64,000 bases of DNA from Flavonifractor avistercoris (GTDB lineage: Bacteria; Bacillota; Clostridia; Oscillospirales; Oscillospiraceae): assembly GCA_019119085.1 (NCBI GenBank), contig DWXT01000103.1, forward strand, positions 1 through 64,000, given 5' to 3'. Below the pieces are notes generated by a model. It saw nothing but the letters and a program-made list of their open reading frames with translations, was not told where the DNA came from and ran no database searches. Shown here in pieces: positions 25,413-32,947 of this stretch (positions are counted from its first letter, which is position 1; each line of letters starts with the position of its first letter). A program made the position numbers and the translations under genes.

Positions 25413-25473
25413 GAAGCAAAACCGGGGCATGGGTTGTCTAATCAGCAGGAAGCAAGAGGGGAGGCGCAGAGAT

Positions 25474-25992
25474 ATGGAACAGCCACTGGAGGCGGCGGTG
25501 CCGGGGCCGCTGGATCTGGCGGCCCTGGTGGAGGAGCACGGCGACCATCTGCTGCGGCTGTGCACCCTGTACCTGGGGGAGCAGAGCCAGGCGGAGGACG
25601 CGGTGCAGGACACCTTCCTGCGGGCCATTCAGGCGTGGCCCAAATTCCGGGGGGAGTCCACGGTGGAGACCTGGCTGGTGCGCATCGCCATCAACGTGTG
25701 CAAGAACCAGCTGAAGAGCCCCTGGCGGACACGGCGCGCCCCGGCGGAGGCGCTGGAGGAGCTGCGCACCGAGGCCCCGGAGCCGGAGGACGACACCCTG
25801 GTGCGGGCGGTGCAGGCCCTGCCGCCCAAGTACCGGGAGGTGGTGATTCTCTACTACTACCAGGAGTGGAGGGCCTGGGAGATCGCCCAGCGGCTGCACA
25901 TCCCGGTTTCCACGGTGACGGTGCGGCTGTCCAGGGCCAGAGGCATGCTGAAAGAGAAGCTGAAGGGGTGGTATTATGACGGGGAAGAATAG
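25474..25992 (+). CDS. RNA polymerase ECF-type sigma factor
   Basis: A 172-residue sigma factor with regions 2 and 4 only. Region 2 shows HGDHLLRLCTLYLG, QAEDAVQDTFLRA and VETWLVRIAINVCKN; region 4 shows ALPPKYREVVILYYYQEW and AWEIAQRLHIPVSTVTVRLSRAR. ATG 25474 has GGGGAGG upstream; a TTG at 25411 opens the frame earlier but inside the preceding terminator. Its last 17 bases overlap the membrane protein that follows, the classic arrangement of an ECF factor and its anti-sigma. Likely to be active only when that protein releases it. Confidence 0.94.
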   Translation: MEQPLEAAVPGPLDLAALVEEHGDHLLRLCTLYLGEQSQAEDAVQDTFLRAIQAWPKFRGESTVETWLVRIAINVCKNQLKSPWRTRRAPAEALEELRTEAPEPEDDTLVRAVQALPPKYREVVILYYYQEWRAWEIAQRLHIPVSTVTVRLSRARGMLKEKLKGWYYDGEE

Positions 25993-27361
25993 GCAGACAC
26001 TTCATGACGCCCTGGAGGCGGAGCTGGCGCCGGTTCGGCTGAGCGAGGCCCGCAGGGCCGCCATTCTGGCGGCTGCCGGTGGGGCCGGAGCCCGCCGCCG
26101 TGGCGGGCGGCCCTGGCGGGTGTGCCTGACGGCGGCGGCCCTGTGTGCCGCCCTGGCGGTAACCGCTGTGGCGGCGTCCCCATCCCTGCGGGAGGCACTG
26201 GCCCATATGCTGGGCGGCTTTGAGCCCTATGCCCAGGAGGTGGAGGGAGTGGCCGCCACAGACCAGGGCATCCGGCTGCGGGTGGTGCGGGCCCTGGCGG
26301 ATGAAAACGGCGGCACTGTGTACCTGGAGGCTGAAGATCTGACTGGAGACCGGCTGAGCGGAGAAAGCGTTCTGGGCGGGAACTCCTGTCTGGCCTATGA
26401 CAGTCAGAGCCGCACAGCCTTGTTTGCCGAGACATTCCGTGCTGTGGAAATGGACTTGGGACTGGTGGACGGGGAGAAAACTATGAATCTGGAATACTCC
26501 TGGCTGCTCCCGGCGGTAAAGAACGTGGGCCAGACGCCTCTTCCATGGAAACTGGTGACAGGAGAGAGGCTGGACACCCTGACCCTGGCGGCGGAGGACT
26601 GCCAATGGGGCTCTTCCGCACCGCGTGCGGAGAACACCGTACTGGCTCCGGAGCAGACGCCGGCAGAACTGGACACCGGCCTGCTCTCACTGTCCTCTAT
26701 GGGCTTTGATGATACGGGCAGCTTCCACATCCAGCTCCATCTTGCGGATGGAGTAAACCCAAACTGGTATGGCGGCCTCTATACGACCTGCCCGGAGATA
26801 GTCTGGGATCTGGAGCAGATACCGGAGCTGCATACCGTCTTCACCCAGGATGGTGTCACCTATTATGACATCTGCTTTGTGGAGTTGACTGCGGAGCGTT
26901 TTGGACAGTTTCGCATCAGAGATTTGCTGGGCACGGTGGTGGTGGGGGAGCCCATCGAGGGGAGCTGGACGCTGTCCTTCCCGCTGGAGCTGCTTCCGTC
27001 CCGCACCGTTGCGCTGGAGGAGGAACTCAACGGCCAAATTGTGGAACAGCTCACCATCTCTGCTACCAGCGTGAAAAAACAGGCCAGGTTTGCAGATCAG
27101 GCTCATAAGACGGTGCTGGGCTATCCCCTGACGGTCTATCTGACGGACGGAAGCATGGTAACAGCCCCCTATGAGGACAGCGAACACATCTGGAAGCGTA
27201 CCGGCGAGGATATCGTGTGGCCGCTGCCTCGGGCCATCGACCCGGCGGAGGTGGTGGGCATTGCCATCGGTCAGTGGTATCTCCCTATCAATCCCGATGA
27301 TACCGCCGGGCCGGGCCATTGGCTGGAGGAGCTGCCCGCCCAGGAGCCCCCGTCTGACTGA
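25976..27361 (+). CDS. Membrane-anchored anti-sigma-like protein (DUF4179-type)
   Basis: A 461-residue protein with a cytoplasmic N-terminus of about 45 residues, one membrane helix (about 48-68, CLTAAALCAALAVTAVAA) and a large external part. Just after the helix comes SPSLREALAHMLGGFEPYAQ and a beta-rich region, as in DUF4179 proteins coupled to ECF sigma factors. By position and topology it should hold the sigma factor at the membrane and sense an extracellular signal. ATG 25976 has GGGGTGG upstream. Codon use shifts to less GC-rich third positions from about 26320 on. Its stop adjoins the end of the convergent MerR gene with no visible terminator. Confidence 0.8.
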   Translation: MTGKNRQTLHDALEAELAPVRLSEARRAAILAAAGGAGARRRGGRPWRVCLTAAALCAALAVTAVAASPSLREALAHMLGGFEPYAQEVEGVAATDQGIRLRVVRALADENGGTVYLEAEDLTGDRLSGESVLGGNSCLAYDSQSRTALFAETFRAVEMDLGLVDGEKTMNLEYSWLLPAVKNVGQTPLPWKLVTGERLDTLTLAAEDCQWGSSAPRAENTVLAPEQTPAELDTGLLSLSSMGFDDTGSFHIQLHLADGVNPNWYGGLYTTCPEIVWDLEQIPELHTVFTQDGVTYYDICFVELTAERFGQFRIRDLLGTVVVGEPIEGSWTLSFPLELLPSRTVALEEELNGQIVEQLTISATSVKKQARFADQAHKTVLGYPLTVYLTDGSMVTAPYEDSEHIWKRTGEDIVWPLPRAIDPAEVVGIAIGQWYLPINPDDTAGPGHWLEELPAQEPPSD

Positions 27362-27991
27362 CTAAAAGTCCAGATGGCCGGCCAACCATTTCCCGAACCG
27401 ACTGCCCAGCGCCAGGCAGATGGGAAGGACAACCGCCAGAAACAGCATGAGAAAGAGCAGGGTGTTCACAGGGTTCATCCCCAGGGAGAACAGCAGCTCC
27501 CCCAGGGGGCTGTACAGGGGGACATACAGCCGGAAGCCCAGCCAGGCGGCCAGGGCCATGGAGCCCCACTCCACCCAGTGCTCCCACGGCAGGGGGGAGC
27601 GGGCCCGGTCAGCGGCGGGAAGGGGCTCCCGGGCCACGTCGCCCCACAGCTGGGCGGCGTAATCCTCCAGGCTCTCCGCCAGGGCCGGGTCGGACTGGCA
27701 CACCCGTTCATAGGCGTCCAGCCGCTCCCGAAACCGCCGCCTCAGGGCAAAGGCGGCTTCGGGGGCGGCCTGCGGGAAGTCCTTTGTCATGGCCCGCAGC
27801 TCCTCCACCGTAAAGCCGGCCCTTCGCAGCGTGGCGATGGCTTTCAGCCGCTCCACATCGGCGGGGGAGAAGTCCAGCCAGGTGCGCCCGCCCCGGCGCT
27901 GGGCATCCGGGGCGGCCAGACCCTCCTGCACATGAAACCGCACCGCCCGCTCGGTAAGCCCGGAAGCGGTGCAGACCTCCTTCATTTTCAT
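27362..27991 (-). CDS. MerR-family transcriptional regulator with C-terminal membrane helices
   Basis: A 209-residue protein. Residues 1-70 are a MerR winged helix (MKMKEVCTASGLTERAVRFH, LDFSPADVERLKAIATLRRA, FTVEELRAM). A helical, charged segment follows. The end has two hydrophobic stretches (about 140-160, MALAAWLGFRLYVPLY, and 175-198, NTLLFLMLFLAVVLPICLAL), so it is probably fixed to the membrane. The first ATG, at 27991, lies after AAAGGAGG. The upstream region has a MerR-type promoter with a 19-base spacer. Membrane-tethered MerR proteins are unusual; the signal is unknown. Confidence 0.85.
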   Translation of the reverse strand: MKMKEVCTASGLTERAVRFHVQEGLAAPDAQRRGGRTWLDFSPADVERLKAIATLRRAGFTVEELRAMTKDFPQAAPEAAFALRRRFRERLDAYERVCQSDPALAESLEDYAAQLWGDVAREPLPAADRARSPLPWEHWVEWGSMALAAWLGFRLYVPLYSPLGELLFSLGMNPVNTLLFLMLFLAVVLPICLALGSRFGKWLAGHLDF

Positions 27992-28013
27992 CTCCGTGCC
28001 TCCTTTCCCCTCC

Positions 28014-28044
28014 AGCATACCATCTGACGTAAGGGAAGTGTCAA
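28014..28044 (-). promoter_or_regulatory. MerR-type promoter/operator of the MerR gene
   Basis: On the reverse strand TTGACA (28044-28039), a 19-base spacer and TATGCT (28019-28014). Inside the spacer is a short dyad CTTACGTCAG. Overlong spacers with a central dyad are the hallmark of promoters activated by MerR proteins, so self-regulation is likely. Confidence 0.6.
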
Positions 28045-28111
28045 GCCCGGCGCATAAAAAAGCGGAAAATTCCCATACTGAATCCAACAGGACAGCATGG
28101 GAGGCGGCGGC

Positions 28112-28816
28112 ATGGACGAGACGAAGCCCACCGGCGAGACGGTTGGCGACAGCGAGAACCAGTATGAACAGCGGCAGCAGCAGATCGTGGACATGGGCTC
28201 CACCACCATCACCACAGCCCGGGGCACCATCCACACCCTGACCATCGTGGGACAGATCGAGGGCCATCAGCTCCTGCCATCCACGGCCAAGACCACCAAG
28301 TACGAGCACGTGATGCCCCTGCTGGCGGCCATTGAGGAGAGCGACGAGGTGGACGGCCTGCTGGTGCTCCTCAACACAGTGGGGGGCGATATCGAGGCGG
28401 GGCTGGGCATTGCGGAGCTGATTGCCTCCATGTCCAAACCCACCGTCTCCCTGGTGCTGGGGGGCGGCCACTCCATCGGGGTGCCCCTGGCGGTGTCGGC
28501 CAAGCGGTCTTTTATCGCGCCCTCGGCGGCCATGACCATCCACCCGGTGCGGCTCAACGGCCTGGTGATCGCCGTATCCCAGACCTTTACCTATTTTGAG
28601 CGCATCCAGGAGCGGATCATCCAGTTCGTCACCCGCAACAGCGCCGTGAAGAGGGAAACCTTTACAAAGCTGATGCTCCAGACAGGGGAGCTGGCCGCCG
28701 ATGTGGGCAGCGTGATCTACGGGGAGGAGGCGGTGCGCATCGGCCTCATCGACGCCATCGGCGGCCTGTCCGACGCCCTGGCCTGCCTCCACCAGATGAT
28801 CGACGAACAAAAGTAG
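28112..28816 (+). CDS. ClpP-like serine protease, TepA family
   Basis: A 234-residue protein of the ClpP/crotonase fold closest to TepA (translocation-enhancing protein) of spore formers. The catalytic serine is in LGGGHSIGVPLAV and the histidine in AMTIHPVRLNG; NTVGGDIEAGLGIAELIAS forms the substrate-strand region. No signal peptide or membrane helix is seen. ATG 28112 is preferred because GGGAGG lies seven bases upstream; ATG 28097 is also in frame. In this group it may help clear or export secretory proteins, or act in sporulation; that is inference from B. subtilis TepA. Confidence 0.85.
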   Translation: MDETKPTGETVGDSENQYEQRQQQIVDMGSTTITTARGTIHTLTIVGQIEGHQLLPSTAKTTKYEHVMPLLAAIEESDEVDGLLVLLNTVGGDIEAGLGIAELIASMSKPTVSLVLGGGHSIGVPLAVSAKRSFIAPSAAMTIHPVRLNGLVIAVSQTFTYFERIQERIIQFVTRNSAVKRETFTKLMLQTGELAADVGSVIYGEEAVRIGLIDAIGGLSDALACLHQMIDEQK

Positions 28817-28827
28817 AGATAACAGAG

Positions 28828-28856
28828 AGGGCCGCCGGCAACCGCCGACGGCCCTT
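28828..28856. terminator. Terminator hairpin between convergent genes
   Basis: AGGGCCG and CGGCCCT form the outer stem, with partial inner pairing, followed by TTGTGATTT. It lies between the ends of the TepA-like and arylsulfotransferase genes and could serve both. Confidence 0.6.
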
Positions 28857-28871
28857 GTGATTTGGAACAGA

Positions 28872-30629
28872 TTATGCGTCAGTCTCCTGGAACCAGTAGC
28901 CGACAAAGTCGCCCTTCATGACCCGGTAGCCGTTCATCATGCAGTCGTAGTCGAAGGCGCGGATCAGATTGCCGTCGCTGTCGTACTCGCCGAACTGGTG
29001 GGCCACGCCGCTGTTGACCACAAAGTTGCCGCCGATCTCCTGGGCGTTGGACACGATGGCGGAGTAGGGCACCGCGTGCTGCTCCACCAGGGAGAAGGTC
29101 TTGGCGTTGTCATCCACCAGGTAGAAGGTGATATAGGAGGCGTCGCCGCTGGTGAGGGAGGTGCTGACGCTGTCCGCCAGCTCGGGGTCGTAGCCGTCCC
29201 GGGTGCTCAGGCTCCAGTAGTTGTTGTCATACATGCGCAGCAGGTACTGGCCGTCCTCCAGGCTGTCGTCCGCCACCAGCTCCACATCGTGCTGGCCGTA
29301 CTGGGCCACGAAGTCGCCGTCCATGGCATAACACAGGTCGGCATAGGGGGTGTCCGCCCAGAACGCCGGGTCGCCGATGAAGGCGGAAAGGGTGGGGGTG
29401 CCCCCGATGTCGCTGACCTTGATGATGGTGGAGGTCTCCCGGGAGCTGACCAGGATGCTGTCGTCCTTCTCCATGTACTGCACGGAGTTCAGGTGGAGCC
29501 AATCGTCCTCGCCGGCCTGCCAGAAGGAGCCGCCGGTGATGGGCACCGGGTGGGTCATCTCGCCGTAGTAGCCGTCCATCAGCTCGGAGAAGTCCACCAC
29601 CTCGGACACCTCGCCGGTGGCGGGATCCAGGGAGATCACCACGTCCATGACGGTGTCCTGCTCGGTGTCGTTGACCAGGGCCAGAATGGTGCCGTCGGGC
29701 CCCCAGTTGATGTCGTGGTGGAGCTCATACTGGCCCAGATCATACACCCGGACGGCCTGTCCCAGCGGGCTCATGAGGGCGATCTTGCGGCTGCTGACGC
29801 AGGTGTAGAGCCCGCCGTCGGTGTAGAGGAAACGGTCGGAGTGGAAGCCCTCCAGCACCATCTCATAGCGCAGAACGCCGTCGTTGTCGAAGAAGAAGGT
29901 ATAGCCGTAATAGTCACCCAGGCCCATGGCGTAGTAGAGCCCGTCGGTGAGGGCCGCCGTGCTGTCCCCGTCGGTGGTGTCCAGCTGGTTGGCGTAGCCG
30001 GAGACGGCCTCCGGCATGTCGATGGTGAAGGTAACGGTCTGCTGAACCCGGCCCCGCTCTCCCAGGGCCTCCAGGGTGACCTCGTTGGTCTCGCCGGGAA
30101 CCAGGCCGATGAGCAGGAAGCAGTGGTTCCGGCTGAACGAATTGCCGTCCGCCGAGCTCTGGGCCACGGCGGTGTAGTCCGGCAGCTCAGCGCTGGTGGT
30201 GTGGACGGTGTAGCGGATCTGGCTGCGCCGCTCGGTCTGGAAGGACAGCAGCAGACCGTTGCTCCCGGTGCCGAAGGGATCCAGAATGGCCAGGGGGGCG
30301 TCCATGGAGGCGCCCTGTCCGACCATCTCCATCAGCTGCTGGCCCAGGCGCTGCTGCACGTCCTCATCGTAGTATGTAAAGCCGTCCTCCTCATACTCGT
30401 CGGGGACGATCCGGGAGACGGAGATGGTGGATTCCACCGAGGCGTCATAGACCGACACGGCCCGCTCCTCGCTGGTGTACTGATGCTCGCCCACCTGCAC
30501 ATTCCAGTCATCCCGGCTGCGCATCTCCGAGTCCATCATGACCCGGACGACGATCTCAAACACCACCACTGCACACACCACGCAGACGGCGGCGATGATC
30601 AGCCGCTTCAGGATTTTCCGCTTGTTCAT
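28872..30629 (-). CDS. Membrane-anchored aryl-sulfate sulfotransferase (ASST family)
   Basis: A 585-residue protein with a basic start (MNKRKILKR) and one membrane helix (about 8-32), the rest outside. The large domain matches the beta-propeller arylsulfotransferases, which move sulfate from one phenolic ester to another phenol without PAPS. Likely active-site residues are seen in ELHHDINWGPDGT, DDWLHLNSVQYMEKDD and LVSSRETSTI (His, His and Arg as in E. coli AssT). NYWSLS and HQFGEYD are further conserved-looking parts. The ATG at 30629 has AAGGA about ten bases upstream. It has its own promoter and forms a single-gene unit. Gut phenols or drug metabolites are possible substrates, by inference. 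Confidence 0.85.
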   Translation of the reverse strand: MNKRKILKRLIIAAVCVVCAVVVFEIVVRVMMDSEMRSRDDWNVQVGEHQYTSEERAVSVYDASVESTISVSRIVPDEYEEDGFTYYDEDVQQRLGQQLMEMVGQGASMDAPLAILDPFGTGSNGLLLSFQTERRSQIRYTVHTTSAELPDYTAVAQSSADGNSFSRNHCFLLIGLVPGETNEVTLEALGERGRVQQTVTFTIDMPEAVSGYANQLDTTDGDSTAALTDGLYYAMGLGDYYGYTFFFDNDGVLRYEMVLEGFHSDRFLYTDGGLYTCVSSRKIALMSPLGQAVRVYDLGQYELHHDINWGPDGTILALVNDTEQDTVMDVVISLDPATGEVSEVVDFSELMDGYYGEMTHPVPITGGSFWQAGEDDWLHLNSVQYMEKDDSILVSSRETSTIIKVSDIGGTPTLSAFIGDPAFWADTPYADLCYAMDGDFVAQYGQHDVELVADDSLEDGQYLLRMYDNNYWSLSTRDGYDPELADSVSTSLTSGDASYITFYLVDDNAKTFSLVEQHAVPYSAIVSNAQEIGGNFVVNSGVAHQFGEYDSDGNLIRAFDYDCMMNGYRVMKGDFVGYWFQETDA

Positions 30630-30681
30630 CGTCAACACATCCTTCTTAAGGGGTTTGCAAGAAAATAGAAAGAAATCTCTT

Positions 30682-30712
30682 AATATACTAGCGGAACCCC
30701 GGGAAGTGTCAA
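30682..30712 (-). promoter_or_regulatory. Promoter of the arylsulfotransferase gene, 19-base spacer
   Basis: On the reverse strand a perfect TTGACA (30712-30707), a 19-base spacer and TATATT (30687-30682). The 13 bases CTTGACACTTCCC are identical to those at the MerR gene promoter. An alternative -10, TAGTAT, gives a 16-base spacer. Confidence 0.6.
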
Positions 30713-30789
30713 GACAAAAAATGAAAATTTTCTTAAAATTTAATAAATAAAGAGTGAGGACGGCGGGGGGGAGGGGGCCGGTGCGGCCG

Positions 30790-31557
30790 CTATTCCCACC
30801 GGCAGTTCTTGGCCTGGCCGGTAATCGTGCCGATATACTCCAGGCAGTCCCCGTCCCCGACGGGGATGGCCTTGAAGTCCACATTGGGGGCCACCAGCTT
30901 GGAGGCGCCGCTGCGCCGGTAGAGGCGGCGGAGAAGAGGCGCGCCGTTGAGAAGAAAGAGGGCATATCCCTGGCGGGGGAGAGTGCGCTCCCTCCGGCAG
31001 AGCAGGACAGCCCCGGCGGAATAGAGGGGCTCCAGGCTTCCGTCCGGCAGGAGGACGGCAAAGTCTGCCTCCCGGGCGGCGGCGTCCGGTTCCGGGATCA
31101 GGACGGGACGGGGGCGGAGCACGCCCCAGGCCGGGTTCTCCGCCTCAGAGCCGGCGGCCAGGAAACAGAACAGGTGGCGCGTGGCAATGCCGCCGGCCAG
31201 GCAGGGCGCAGGGGCGCCCAGCAGCTCGGCCATGATCCCAATCGCACGCCGGCTGCGGGGCTCCAGCTCCCGCAGTCGCATGAGCAGGCGGATCTCCTCG
31301 TCGGAGAGCAGGATGGGGCCGTCGCTTCCGTTGAGGCTGATGTAGCACTCCAGGGGCAGGGCGTCGTCCAGCAGGTAGCGGATGGGCACACGGAGGCTCT
31401 GGGCCAGCCGGGCCATGGGCTCCGCGGCGGGATGCCTGGTCTGCCCAGAGAAGATCTTGTTCAGCGTCCCCACCGGCACCCCCGAGTGCCGGGCAATCTC
31501 CTCCGTGGTCAGGTGCCGGAGTTTTTTGATGTAGGCCAGTTTCTCTGTCATGGACAA
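30790..31557 (-). CDS. XRE-family regulator with S24/LexA-like C-terminal domain
   Basis: A 255-residue protein. The N-terminus is a Cro/CI-type helix-turn-helix (LTTEEIARHSGVPVGTLNKI, then LAQSLRVPIRYLLDD). The C-terminus resembles the S24 domain of LexA/CI: DGSLEPLYSAGAVLLC aligns with the serine loop, and NGAPLLRRLYRR with the strand that normally carries the catalytic lysine, here arginine. PVGDGDCLEYIGTITG fits the domain end. TTG 31557 lies eight bases after GGAGG; ATG 31551 is further away. It is divergent from a small-protein gene, with an inverted repeat between them. Self-cleavage is doubtful. Confidence 0.8.
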   Translation of the reverse strand: MSMTEKLAYIKKLRHLTTEEIARHSGVPVGTLNKIFSGQTRHPAAEPMARLAQSLRVPIRYLLDDALPLECYISLNGSDGPILLSDEEIRLLMRLRELEPRSRRAIGIMAELLGAPAPCLAGGIATRHLFCFLAAGSEAENPAWGVLRPRPVLIPEPDAAAREADFAVLLPDGSLEPLYSAGAVLLCRRERTLPRQGYALFLLNGAPLLRRLYRRSGASKLVAPNVDFKAIPVGDGDCLEYIGTITGQAKNCRWE

Positions 31558-31577
31558 GAGGAGCACCTCCCGCAGTG

Positions 31578-31635
31578 TTAACCGGATCTGGTAAAAAAGC
31601 CCGGGCAACCGGGTCAATTGGGCAGATCCGGTTGA
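31578..31635. promoter_or_regulatory. Candidate operator: spaced inverted repeat
   Basis: TTAACCGGATCTG (31578-31590) and CAGATCCGGTTGA (31623-31635) are complementary at 12 of 13 positions, 32 bases apart. The right arm overlaps the -35 box of the forward promoter. A shorter dyad, CCGGGCAACCGG, lies between. This is a likely binding site of the XRE regulator. Confidence 0.6.
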
Positions 31636-31659
31636 CAAACGGCGGAAAATACATAATAT
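31632..31659 (+). promoter_or_regulatory. Forward promoter of the small-protein gene
   Basis: TTGACA (31632-31637), 16 bases, TAATAT (31654-31659). TATAGT three bases downstream is an alternative -10. The -35 box lies within the candidate operator. Confidence 0.6.
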
Positions 31660-31815
31660 AGTGATAGGCTCTGGGGCAAAACGCAAGATAAGGGGGATGG
31701 CTGAGAGAGGATAGGCTGTAGCGCAACGTGCATTATACCAGAGAAACCGGAAAAACCTGGTCAAAATCTGTCGTTTATCACCGGAAAAGTTGTAGGAATG
31801 AGGAGAGAGCTAACC

Positions 31816-32022
31816 ATGAGAAACCATCACAAGACCTATTGTGTATTTCTGGACGTGGCCTCCCGCCCGCACATGTACGGAATTCGGGGGACAAATGGCG
31901 TCAGCGTGGGTCGGATTTCCACGGACTTCCAGGAAGTGAACCGGCTGGCCGAGAGCTGCAACAGTGCCGGACTCTCACCGCTCCATCTGGCCGATGTTGT
32001 GGACGATTTCCGCCGCTCCTGA
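31816..32022 (+). CDS. Small protein, DUF6514-like (68 aa)
   Basis: ATG 31816 follows AGGAGAGAG; an ATG at 31798 lies before that site. The 68-residue product reads TYCVFLDVASRPHMYGIRG, then VGRISTDFQEVNRLAESC and SPLHLADVVDDFRRS. This pattern (a YGI strand, a 'D-F/S-D' step, a 'hL-DVVDDF' end) resembles the small DUF6514 proteins of Clostridia, whose role is not known. It is divergent from the XRE regulator and probably repressed by it. A terminator follows. Confidence 0.65.
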   Translation: MRNHHKTYCVFLDVASRPHMYGIRGTNGVSVGRISTDFQEVNRLAESCNSAGLSPLHLADVVDDFRRS

Positions 32023-32072
32023 GGAGCCGGACACCCGGATTTGCATGAAAACAGGGAGATACACAGGTCAAA

Positions 32073-32107
32073 GGCCCGACGCGGGGGTGCGCCGGGCCGA
32101 ATTTTTT
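32073..32107 (+). terminator. Terminator after the small-protein gene
   Basis: GGCCCGACGC and GCGCCGGGCC form a stem with small internal bulges, followed by GAATTTTTT. Confidence 0.8.
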
Positions 32108-32223
32108 GTCCGGGCCCGGCGGCGGGCAGGACTGTAAATTATTCTGACGGTAATGATTGCATTATAGGCCGGTTTATATTAAAATAGAGAGGACTCCATA
32201 ATCCCCTCAAAGGAGATGACAGT

Positions 32224-32946
32224 ATGAGCGAACCGCAGTACAAGCGGGTTCTTCTGAAGCTGAGCGGCGAGGCGCTGGCCGGCGGGGCCGGCCGGGGCCT
32301 GGACTTCGACGTGATCGGCAGCGTGTGCGACGTGATCAAGAAGTGTGTAGACTGTGGTGTCCAGGTGGGCATCGTGGTGGGCGGCGGCAATTTCTGGCGC
32401 GGCCTCAAGGACGGCGGCGACCGGATGGAGCGCACCCGGGCCGACCACATGGGCATGCTGGCCACCACCATCAACGCCCTGGCCGTGGCCGACGTGCTGG
32501 AGCAGAAGGGCGTGGATGTGCGGGTGCAGACCGCCATTGAGATGCGCGCCGTGGCCGAGCCCTATATCCGCTCCCGCGCCATCCGGCACATGGAGAAGGG
32601 AAGGGTGGTTATCTTTGGCTGCGGCACCGGCAATCCCTTCTTCTCCACCGACACGGCGGCGGTGCTGCGGGCCGCGGAGATCGACGCGGACGCCATTCTG
32701 CTGGCCAAGAACATCGACGGCGTTTACAGCGCCGACCCCAAAAAGGATCCCACTGCGGTGAAGTACGATACCATCACCTATGACGACGTGCTGGCCCAGC
32801 ACCTCCAGGTCATGGATTCCACCGCCACGTCGCTGTCGATGGACAACAAGATTCCGGTCATTCTGTTCGCGCTGAAGGATCCGGAGAACATTCTCCGGGT
32901 CGTCATGGGAGAGAAAATTGGAACCATTGTCAAGGAGGAACCGTGA
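32224..32946 (+). CDS. pyrH: Uridylate kinase (UMP kinase)
   Basis: Phosphorylates UMP to UDP, feeding RNA, UDP-sugar and pyrimidine dNTP synthesis. The 240-residue protein of the amino acid kinase fold shows KRVLLKLSGEALAG, GIVVGGGNFWRG, RTRADHMGMLATTINALA, FGCGTGNPFFSTDTAA and AKNIDGVYSADPKKDP. ATG 32224 follows AAAGGAGATGACAGT. It opens an eight-gene cluster running to polC. rpsB and tsf, which usually precede pyrH, are absent here. Confidence 0.97.
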   Translation: MSEPQYKRVLLKLSGEALAGGAGRGLDFDVIGSVCDVIKKCVDCGVQVGIVVGGGNFWRGLKDGGDRMERTRADHMGMLATTINALAVADVLEQKGVDVRVQTAIEMRAVAEPYIRSRAIRHMEKGRVVIFGCGTGNPFFSTDTAAVLRAAEIDADAILLAKNIDGVYSADPKKDPTAVKYDTITYDDVLAQHLQVMDSTATSLSMDNKIPVILFALKDPENILRVVMGEKIGTIVKEEP

Positions 32947-32947
32947 A

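Noticed and set aside
28857..30668. Forward open frame of 603 codons opposite the arylsulfotransferase gene
   Set aside because: The translation is a Val/His/Gly/Ala-rich repeat-like shadow without start site or family match; the reverse strand encodes a coherent protein with a membrane anchor and active-site residues.
30790..32022. Prophage remnant suggested by the CI-like regulator
   Set aside because: No integrase, excisionase, replication or structural phage gene is near, and no attachment-site repeats were seen. The neighbours are chromosomal.
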